From NCBI GenBank assembly GCA_005881825.1, contig VBEO01000074.1, positions 1 to 64,000 on the forward strand: a stretch of DNA of 64,000 nt, read 5' to 3'. The stretch is from Chloroflexota bacterium. GTDB taxonomy: Bacteria; Chloroflexota; Dormibacteria; Dormibacterales; Dormibacteraceae. The notes under the pieces were generated by a model that did not search any database, was not told the origin of the DNA, and was given only the letters and a program-made list of their open reading frames with translations. Made by a program: the position numbers and the translations under genes. Each line of letters opens with the position of its first letter. Positions within the stretch are counted from its first letter, which is position 1. Below, one piece after another: positions 58,175 through 64,000 of this stretch.

Positions 58175-59478
58175 GCCTGCACCTTCTCGAGCAGGCCCAG
58201 GCGCTCGAAGGCCACGTCGATGCGGGCCAGGTCGGCGGTGGGATCGAACAGCTCCTCCAGCCGGGCGCCGATGCGCTCCTGGACCTCTCGGTTCTCCAAC
58301 AGGTTGGCCCGGAAATCACCGTCACCGTCCAGGGCGCGGTGCGCCGCCCGCTGCACCAGCGCGTAGGCGTCCTCCCGGCTGAGCCCGCTCTCCACCAGCG
58401 CAAGCAGGACTCTCTGCGAGTAGACGACCCCGCCCCAGAGCTCAAGGTTGCGGCGCATCTGCGCCGTGTCGACCTCGAGGCCTTTGACCACCTTCGTGAG
58501 CTGCAGGGCCATGTAGTCGACCAGGGCACAGGCGTCGGGAAAGATGACCCGCTCGGCCGAGGAGTGGCTGATGTCGCGCTCGTGCCAGAGGGCCACGTTC
58601 TCCAGCTCGGTGGCCGCGTAGCCACGCACCACCCGGGCCAGGCCGCAGATGCGCTCGGTGAGCACCGGGTTCCGCTTGTGGGGCATGGCGCTGGAGCCCT
58701 TCTGCCGGGCGCCGAACGGCTCGCGAACCTCGGAGACCTCGCTGCGCTGAAGGTGCCGGATCTCCAGCGCGATCCGCTCCAAGGTGGCCGCCGCCACCGC
58801 CAGCGCGCTCATGAAGGCGGCGTGGCGGTCGCGGGACACGACCTGGGTCGACACCTCGTCGGTGGCCAGGCCGAGATGCGTGCACACGTACTCCTCGACC
58901 TCGGGGTCGACGGTGGCGTGGGTGCCCACGGCCCCGCTCAGCTTCCCGGTCGCGGCTTCCGCGGCGGCTCCTGCCAGGCGGCGCCGAGCGCGGTCCAGCT
59001 CGGCCGTCCAGCCGGCGACCTTGAAACCAAAGGTGATGGGCTCGGCGTGGATGCCGTGGGTGCGGCCCACCATCGGGGTGCGCCGGTGCTCGAGCGCCAG
59101 CGCCGCGCAGGCCTCTCGCAAGGCGGCCAGGTCCTGGTCCACGAGCTGGGCGCTCTCCTTGATCTGAAGCGCGAAAGCGGTGTCGACCACGTCCGAGCTG
59201 GTGAGCCCAAGGTGCAGCCAGCGCGCCTCGGGCTGGCCGACCGAGTCCCCGACCACGGTCAAGAACGCGATCATGTCGTGGCCGACCTGCTCCTCGACCT
59301 GCTGGATCCGCTCGACGTCGAAGCTGGCGCGGCGCAGCTTGGGCAGCGCGCCGGCGGGGATGCCGCCCCGCTCCACCCAAGCCTCACAGGCCAGGATTTC
59401 GATGCGCAGCCACAGGTCGAAGCGGCGACGATCCGACCAGATCTCCCTCATCCGGGGCGGCGAGTAGCGCTCGATCAA
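58171..59478 (-). CDS. purB: Adenylosuccinate lyase
   Basis: 435 residues. SPPRMREIWSDRRRFDLWLR, GLTSSDVVDTAFALQIKESA, GRTHGIHAEPITFGFKVAGW and the signature GSSAMPHKRNPVLTERICGL (catalytic Ser loop). It releases fumarate in two steps of purine synthesis. TTG 59478 without ribosome site, 12 bases after TATAAT, so the mRNA is probably near-leaderless. First gene of purB-C-S-Q-L-F-M-N-H; purD, purE and purK are not in the window. Confidence 0.95.
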   Translation of the reverse strand: MIERYSPPRMREIWSDRRRFDLWLRIEILACEAWVERGGIPAGALPKLRRASFDVERIQQVEEQVGHDMIAFLTVVGDSVGQPEARWLHLGLTSSDVVDTAFALQIKESAQLVDQDLAALREACAALALEHRRTPMVGRTHGIHAEPITFGFKVAGWTAELDRARRRLAGAAAEAATGKLSGAVGTHATVDPEVEEYVCTHLGLATDEVSTQVVSRDRHAAFMSALAVAAATLERIALEIRHLQRSEVSEVREPFGARQKGSSAMPHKRNPVLTERICGLARVVRGYAATELENVALWHERDISHSSAERVIFPDACALVDYMALQLTKVVKGLEVDTAQMRRNLELWGGVVYSQRVLLALVESGLSREDAYALVQRAAHRALDGDGDFRANLLENREVQERIGARLEELFDPTADLARIDVAFERLGLLEKVQA

Positions 59479-59490
59479 AGGGCGAGGCGA

Positions 59491-59496
59491 ATTATA
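59491..59496 (-). promoter_or_regulatory. -10 box of the purine operon
   Basis: Perfect TATAAT on the minus strand, 12 bases before the TTG start of purB. Expected transcription start lies about six bases before the start codon. No clear -35 box at normal spacing. Confidence 0.55.
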
Positions 59497-59517
59497 AGGG
59501 GCGCGTGGCCCGGCAAG

Positions 59518-59551
59518 ATCTTGTGTTGGCTACTGAAAGTGGCCACAAGAT
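59518..59551. repeat. Inverted repeat in the purB-sigma factor gap
   Basis: ATCTTGTG (59518-59525) and CACAAGAT (59544-59551) form 8-bp arms; inside lie GGC and GCC-like bases (TTGGCTACTGAAAGTGGC). CTTGTG/CACAAG is also the core of the dyad at 1387-1410. It lies upstream of the purine promoter. The rest of this 184-base divergent gap shows nothing else I can name. Confidence 0.45.
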
Positions 59552-59662
59552 GTGGGCTCGGCGCTCTGAGGCCGCGCGGAGCCCAGCCGCTAACCTCCTG
59601 TTCCATGGCCGGCACCCGTAACTTCGGCTGCCCATGACTCGTTGCACGGATCGACAGGGCGG

Positions 59663-60226
59663 ATGAGCAGCCTGCCGTCGCACGCCGACGAAGTTCAACT
59701 CGTCGAGCGCGCCAAGCGGGACCCGGCCGCGTTCGGTGAGCTCTACGACCGCCACTTCAGTCAGATCTACAGATTTGTGTATTCGAGGGTTAGGGATCAA
59801 TCAGCAGCCGAGGACGTCACCTCAGAGGTTTTCATGAAAGCCCTCCGCGGCATCGGCCGCTATCAGGACACGGGCCGGCCCTTCTCAGCCTGGCTGTACC
59901 AGATCGCCGTCAATGCCGTGAACGACCGCTACCGCTCGCAGAAACCGACCGAGGACATCGACAGCCAGGTGGCGGTGTCGGACCGGGGGCCGGCCCTGGA
60001 CGAAGTGGCGATCTTGAACGAGGAGGTGCGCCAGATCTGGCGGCTGGTGGAAACCCTGCCCGCCCCCCAGCGCACCGCGATGGTCCTCAAGTTCCAGGAA
60101 GACATGAAGATCGATGACATCGCCGCCGTCATGGGCAAGAGCCCCGGCGCGGTGAAGCTGCTCATCCACCGCGGCGTCACCCGGATCCGGGAAAACGTGG
60201 GCGCGGCGCCGAGGCGAGTGCGATGA
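59663..60226 (+). CDS. ECF RNA polymerase sigma factor
   Basis: 187 residues from ATG 59663. Region 2: FGELYDRHFSQIYRFVYSRV, SAAEDVTSEVFMKALRGIGR, FSAWLYQIAVNAVNDRYRSQ. Region 4: LPAPQRTAMVLKFQEDMKID, then GKSPGAVKLLIHRGVTRIRE. Its stop overlaps the start of a membrane protein with a cytoplasmic N-terminus (ATGA), the usual sigma/anti-sigma layout. Confidence 0.92.
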   Translation: MSSLPSHADEVQLVERAKRDPAAFGELYDRHFSQIYRFVYSRVRDQSAAEDVTSEVFMKALRGIGRYQDTGRPFSAWLYQIAVNAVNDRYRSQKPTEDIDSQVAVSDRGPALDEVAILNEEVRQIWRLVETLPAPQRTAMVLKFQEDMKIDDIAAVMGKSPGAVKLLIHRGVTRIRENVGAAPRRVR

Positions 60227-62349
60227 GCCCTCGGGATTTCGGCGGCGACTTCGAGGAGCTCGACGAGCTCTTCTCCGACCCCGAGGACCGGCGCCTGGCC
60301 GCGATCCTGACCTCGGTCCAGGCCCCCGAGGTCACCGCCGACCCGGCCTTCCGCTCCCAGCTGCGCCGGGAGCTCATGCAGGAGGCCTGGGGTCGGAGCG
60401 AGCGCCGGCGCCGGAAGGGGGGCGGCGCCTTCTGGCGAGCGCTCTTCACGCCGCCAGGGTTTGCCTGGGCGGGCGCTGTGGCCGGCGTGGTGATGATCGC
60501 GCTGGTGGTCGTGGCCCTGAGCCATGGCCCGGGCAGAGACGGGACGGTCTACGTCACCTACAACGTCGATCCCATCCATCCGGTGGCGGCGGTGCAGCCG
60601 ATCGAGGTCAAGTTCAGCCAGCCCATGGACCCGACCTCGACCCAGGCTGCCGTCCAGATCACGCCCGCCACCCAGGTCAACTTCCAGTGGACCGACCCCA
60701 CCACCCTCAAGATCACGCCGGCGTCGGGGTCGTTCGCGCCCAATACCCAGTACACGGTCAACATCGCCCCCACCGTGGCCAAGACCGCCACCGGCGCCGC
60801 GGTGCCGGCGGTCAAGCCCGCGCTCTTCACGGTGGCGCCCACGCCCTCGCCGGTGCCAACGCCATCGGCGACCCCGTCAGTCAGTCCGACGCCGCCGGCT
60901 GCGATCTCCGGCGAGCACCAGGTCGCGAGCGGGTCGGCGAGTGCGATGGCCTGGCTGCCGGATGGCTCGGCACTTCTTTACATCGCGGGCGACGGCCGGC
61001 TGATGAAGGCGTCAGCCTCGGGTTCGGCTCCGCCGGTGGCGGTGGCGGGCCCCGGCGTCCTGCGCTTCGCGGTCTCACCGGATGGGTCGACCGCGATCTT
61101 CGCCAGCGCCGGCGCCGTGAGCACGGTCGGTGTCGATGGGTCGAAGCCCAACCAGCTGGCTGCGGTCGCCACGCTGGCGGTCGGCTGGTCTGCGGACAAG
61201 CCCGAGTACGTGACCGACAGCTCCGTGGTCACGCCGACCGGCGAGGTCAAGCTGGACCACGCTCTGGCGGCGGGTTCCGCGGTCGCGCTCTCGCCCGACG
61301 GTTCCCGGCTTTGGTACGGCGGGCACGTACTCGACCTGACCTCCAAGAAGGTCTCCGACTGGCCGTCGCCGCCGCCGACCTTCCTGGCCTGGTCGCCCGA
61401 CTCACAGCGCGTGCTGTACTCCAACGCATCCGGCCTGGCGGTGGCCGCCTTCGACGGCAGCTCGCCGGTGACGGTCAGCGGGTCGGTGGTGTCCGGCGCG
61501 TCCTGGTCGCGGGCCTCTTTGATCGTCTACAGCGGCGGGGGCGGCCTGCGCGCCATCGACCTCACGGCGGCCCCGCCGAACGACGAGCAGGTCGCGGCCG
61601 GCGAGTACTCACAGCCGGTGCTGGCGCCGGCCGGCCAGAACCTCGCCTTCGCGCGCTCGGGTGGCATCTGGGCGGCCCGGCTGCTGAAGGGCACCACCGC
61701 CTCGTCCGCGGCCCCCCTCGACAAGGCGGCCGCCGTGGTGACCTCCTTCATGCAGGCCCGCGCCGGCGGCAGCGCTGACCAGGCTCAGGGTTTCCTGGAC
61801 GCCCAGGGGCGGCGCGACTTCACCACGCAGGGAGGCCCGCAGCTGCTGCGCAGCACGACGCCCAAGCTTTCGCGGTCGTTCACGGTGCTCTCAGGGTCGA
61901 CGGCGTCTGGAGCCCGCTTCGTGGAGCGCCTGGTCCTGGCGGATGCGGCCGGCAAGGACGTCGACCAGCTGGACGAGACGCTGACGCTGGTCACCGACCC
62001 CAGCGGCGCGATCCTGGTCGACCACGCCGTCGACGGCGCCGCCTTCGCCTACGGCGGCGGGCCGGCGGTGCTCGCCGTGACCCGGGACGGGAACTCCTAC
62101 AAGGTCGAGTTCGACTCCGACCTCACACCGGCCAGCGTCGCCGGCGGGATCCGGCTGGTCGATGCCGCCGGCAAGCCGCTGGCGCTCCAGCCGTCGGTGC
62201 AGGGCCGCACGTTGACACTGCCCGCGCCCGCCGGCGCGGGGCCGATCAGGCTGGTCGTCCTACCTGGCCTGAAGGACAAGAACGGCCACGGGGCCGCCGT
62301 CGAGTACGACCTGGACCTCTCGGCCCTGGCCCCCGGAGCGGCGAGCTAG
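60223..62349 (+). CDS. Large membrane protein, probable anti-sigma partner, Ig-like plus beta-propeller outside
   Basis: 708 residues. Residues 1-82 are cytoplasmic and charged (SPRDFGGDFEELDELFSDPE to RRRRKGGGAF). One membrane helix at about 85-108 (FAWAGAVAGVVMIALVVVAL). Outside comes a Big_5-type Ig-like domain (VAAVQPIEVKFSQPMDPTST to NTQYTVNIAPTVAKTATG), a Pro/Thr/Ser stalk, then repeats such as RFAVSPDGSTAIFAS, VALSPDGSRLWYGG and FLAWSPDSQRVLYSN with TolB/WD-like propeller spacing, and two further domains. No zinc finger is seen. Coupling to the ECF gene suggests signal reception across the membrane (inference). Confidence 0.7.
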   Translation: MSPRDFGGDFEELDELFSDPEDRRLAAILTSVQAPEVTADPAFRSQLRRELMQEAWGRSERRRRKGGGAFWRALFTPPGFAWAGAVAGVVMIALVVVALSHGPGRDGTVYVTYNVDPIHPVAAVQPIEVKFSQPMDPTSTQAAVQITPATQVNFQWTDPTTLKITPASGSFAPNTQYTVNIAPTVAKTATGAAVPAVKPALFTVAPTPSPVPTPSATPSVSPTPPAAISGEHQVASGSASAMAWLPDGSALLYIAGDGRLMKASASGSAPPVAVAGPGVLRFAVSPDGSTAIFASAGAVSTVGVDGSKPNQLAAVATLAVGWSADKPEYVTDSSVVTPTGEVKLDHALAAGSAVALSPDGSRLWYGGHVLDLTSKKVSDWPSPPPTFLAWSPDSQRVLYSNASGLAVAAFDGSSPVTVSGSVVSGASWSRASLIVYSGGGGLRAIDLTAAPPNDEQVAAGEYSQPVLAPAGQNLAFARSGGIWAARLLKGTTASSAAPLDKAAAVVTSFMQARAGGSADQAQGFLDAQGRRDFTTQGGPQLLRSTTPKLSRSFTVLSGSTASGARFVERLVLADAAGKDVDQLDETLTLVTDPSGAILVDHAVDGAAFAYGGGPAVLAVTRDGNSYKVEFDSDLTPASVAGGIRLVDAAGKPLALQPSVQGRTLTLPAPAGAGPIRLVVLPGLKDKNGHGAAVEYDLDLSALAPGAAS

Positions 62350-62352
62350 GCT

Positions 62353-62410
62353 CGAGCGCCGGCGCCGGAACTAAATTCCGGCCCAAAAATGGTTCGGGCG
62401 CCGGCGCTCG
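62353..62410. repeat. Paired palindromes, 42-bp spacing (locus D)
   Basis: CGAGCGCCGGCGCC (62353-62366) and GGCGCCGGCGCTCG (62397-62410) are perfect inverted copies; each contains the palindrome GCGCCGGCGC, with centres 62360.5 and 62402.5, 42 bp apart. They fill the gap between two convergent genes, and could also act as a bidirectional terminator (14-bp stem, 30-base loop). Confidence 0.85.
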
Positions 62411-62413
62411 CGG

Positions 62414-62971
62414 TCATAACCGTCCCACCGCCCGGGCCGCCCGGCACAGGGCGCTCACCGCGGTGGCGTGGGCGATGCCGCCACCCAGCGCCTCCTCCAG
62501 AGCGTCGACCAGGGGCAGGCGGCGGGTGATCATGTCGGCCTCGTAAGTCTCCGGCGCACGCGCGTCGTCGACCAGGCCCTGGGCCAGGAACAGGAACTGG
62601 CGCGAGTCGAGGAGGGCCGATGGCCGCAGCACGCCGAGGGGCGTCCAGGACGAGGCCCGCAGGCCGGCCTCCTCGAGCAGCTCCCGCTGCGCGCCGGCCA
62701 TCGGGTCCTCGCCTTCCTCGAGGGTGCCCGCCGGAACCTCCCATGACGTCTGCCCCCACGGATGTCGCCACTGCCGCACGAGCATGGTCGAGCCGTCCTC
62801 GAAGACGGGCACGATGAAGGCCGCCGAGGTGGCCCGGAACCACCGGTTCTGGTGGCTGCCGCCGCCGGGCATCTCGATGTCGTCGACGACCAGGGCCAGC
62901 CGCCCCGACCGGCAGAGCTCCCGAGACGCGCGCGTCGTGTAGGGCTGCTCGGAGGCGTGCTCCAGCGTCAA
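62414..62971 (-). CDS. Nudix hydrolase (ADP-ribose pyrophosphatase-like)
   Basis: 185 residues. The Nudix box G-x5-E-x7-REUxEExGU is complete: GTLEEGEDPMAGAQRELLEE then AGL. Upstream strands (SAAFIVPVFEDGSTMLVRQW RHPW) and the P and L spacing after the box fit the ADP-sugar pyrophosphatase group. TTG 62971 overlaps the enoyl-CoA hydratase stop (TTGA). Cleaves a nucleoside diphosphate derivative; exact substrate unknown. Confidence 0.88.
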   Translation of the reverse strand: MTLEHASEQPYTTRASRELCRSGRLALVVDDIEMPGGGSHQNRWFRATSAAFIVPVFEDGSTMLVRQWRHPWGQTSWEVPAGTLEEGEDPMAGAQRELLEEAGLRASSWTPLGVLRPSALLDSRQFLFLAQGLVDDARAPETYEADMITRRLPLVDALEEALGGGIAHATAVSALCRAARAVGRL

Positions 62972-63723
62972 ACCTTGCGCTTGCGCTCCAGCATCTCGCG
63001 GGCGGCGCGCTGGGGCACGCCCTCCCGGAAGGCTTCGACCAGGAAGCCGATGGAGTTTTCGATCGACTCCTCCAGCGGCTCGTTCAACCAGTCCTCGATC
63101 AGCTCCTTCTGCGCCCGCACAGTGGAGGGGTGATTCCCCGCCACCTGGCCGACCAGCGCCGCCGCACTCCCGACCAGCTCCTCGGGCTCCACAACGCGGT
63201 TGACCAAGCCCCAGGCCAGCGCCTGCTCGGCGCCGATCGGCTCGCCGGTGAGCAGCATCTCCTTGGCGCGGCCCAAGCCGATGTACTGCATCAGCAGCGC
63301 GGCGTCGATCACCGAGGGCAGGCCGACCGTCACCTCCGGCATCCCGAAGCGGGCATCGGGCGCGCAGACGCGGAAGTCGGCGGCCACCGCCATCTCCAGG
63401 GCACCGCCCAGGCAGTGTCCGCGGACCGCCACCGCCACTGGCTTGGGCAGGTTCCGGATCTGCCCGCAGAGGTCCTTGAGCATCTCGATCAGCGCATGCG
63501 CGCTGTCGGCCGTGCCCGAGGCGAACTCGGCGACGTCGACGCCCGCCGAGAACGAGGGGCCCTCACCTGTGATCACGACGCCGCGCACGGCCCGCTCGCC
63601 GCCCGCCTCGGCCACCCGGTCGCGCAAGGTGCGCACCATGTCGCGGGTGAGCGCGTTGCGCTTGTCGGGCCGGTCGATCACGACCAGCCGGATGCCGCCG
63701 TCCAGGCTCTCGGAGCGGATCAC
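62968..63723 (-). CDS. Enoyl-CoA hydratase/isomerase family protein
   Basis: 251 residues, crotonase fold. VVIDRPDKRNALTRDMVRTL, GVVITGEGPSFSAGVDVAEF (first oxyanion), AVRGHCLGGALEMAVAADFR (second oxyanion, GxG), and MPEVTVGLPSVIDAALLMQY where the catalytic glutamates should be: one Glu (PEVTVG) is present, the other position is not obvious. GTG 63723 overlaps the upstream carboxylase stop (GTGA). Hydration of enoyl-CoA or a related reaction. Confidence 0.88.
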   Translation of the reverse strand: MIRSESLDGGIRLVVIDRPDKRNALTRDMVRTLRDRVAEAGGERAVRGVVITGEGPSFSAGVDVAEFASGTADSAHALIEMLKDLCGQIRNLPKPVAVAVRGHCLGGALEMAVAADFRVCAPDARFGMPEVTVGLPSVIDAALLMQYIGLGRAKEMLLTGEPIGAEQALAWGLVNRVVEPEELVGSAAALVGQVAGNHPSTVRAQKELIEDWLNEPLEESIENSIGFLVEAFREGVPQRAAREMLERKRKV

Positions 63724-64000
63724 GCCGAGCGCACCACGGCCGCCACCGCGGCCGCCGCGGCGGCCACCGCCCTAGCGTCAGAGCCGTAGTCCATGGGCGA
63801 GGTCTCGCCCAGGAACCGCTTCATCTCCTCCAGCAGCTCCGGGTGGTCGTCGATGAAGCGGGTGCTCAGGTTGCCGGCCAGGAAGTCGGGGCTCTCCAGG
63901 ATCGCCCGGTGGTAGGGGATGGTCGTGGCCGGACCCACCAGCACGAACTCGCGCAGGGCGCGGCGCCCGCGGGCGACGGCCTCGGCCCGGTCGGCTCCGC
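63720..64000 (-). CDS. Biotin carboxylase subunit of an acyl-CoA carboxylase (C-terminal end only)
   Basis: The last 93 codons of a gene that continues beyond the window. ALREFVLVGPATTIPYHRAI and LAGNLSTRFIDDHPELLE are the standard C-terminal motif of biotin carboxylase/acyl-CoA carboxylase alpha subunits (TTIPxH). The end (DARAVAAAAAAVAAVVRSA) is Ala-rich. Followed in operon by enoyl-CoA hydratase and Nudix genes, which fits acyl-CoA metabolism. Confidence 0.82.
   Translation of the reverse strand, partial: GADRAEAVARGRRALREFVLVGPATTIPYHRAILESPDFLAGNLSTRFIDDHPELLEEMKRFLGETSPMDYGSDARAVAAAAAAVAAVVRSA

Noticed and set aside
59518-59560. Possible end of an IS21-type element (GGCTACTGAAAGTGGCCACA)
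   Set aside because: Only a short resemblance, no second end and no transposase gene in the window.

Overview
The window is a very GC-rich, densely packed bacterial chromosome segment with no rRNA, tRNA, CRISPR array or complete transposon that I could see. Lipoprotein signal peptides, ECF sigma factors, PdxS/PdxT vitamin B6 synthesis, a DarA (PII-like) protein, a SpoIIIAA/R3H-type ATPase and SpoIIM-like membrane domains suggest a monoderm-type Terrabacteria lineage. My best guess is Chloroflexota/Candidatus Dormibacterota, but this is inference from gene content and is not tested. Starts are often GTG or TTG, and most operon genes overlap by 4 bases (ATGA or GTGA).

Layout. 1-2355: a small cassette on the minus strand with a LuxR-type regulator fused through a membrane helix to a CAP domain, a 62-residue ribosomal peptide (plus the relic of a second copy) and a PqqD-like/M50 membrane metalloprotease cut by the window edge. 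2356-5506: DinB-like protein, thioesterase and an ABC ATPase-permease fusion whose linker is a palindromic repeat. 5617-6837: DEAD-box helicase. 6834-12537: pdxS-pdxT-GNAT-R3H ATPase-tmk-darA-epimerase operon. 12585-20149: two peptide-type solute-binding lipoproteins, a hybrid sensor kinase and oppD/oppF-like ATPases. 20179-24555: ECF sigma factor with a zinc finger, glycerate kinase, ilvE, YajQ. 24546-33224: mixed small genes, a broken hisA, a citE-like lyase, an MFS exporter and a secreted beta-propeller. 33320-38741: ABC/SpoIIM exporter, TPP enzyme and small genes. 38727-46423: pyrimidine operon pyrB-pyrR-carAB(fused)-pyrK-pyrD with a PyrR-binding leader. 46493-49894: TPR protein, ABC exporter, small proteins. 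49961-59478: purine operon purB-C-S-Q-L-F-M-N-H. 59663-62349: ECF sigma factor with a large membrane anti-sigma-like partner. 62414-64000: Nudix, enoyl-CoA hydratase, biotin carboxylase end.

Three things stand out. First, the peptide/regulator/protease cassette at the left end may be an undescribed signalling or maturation system. Second, four intergenic loci each hold two similar palindromes whose centres are exactly 42 bp apart, with a different palindrome sequence at each locus. Third, hisA, purF, purM, purH and the duplicated peptide gene all lack an internal segment while keeping both ends. That is either real gene decay affecting purine and histidine synthesis or a systematic assembly fault, and read mapping would decide it.
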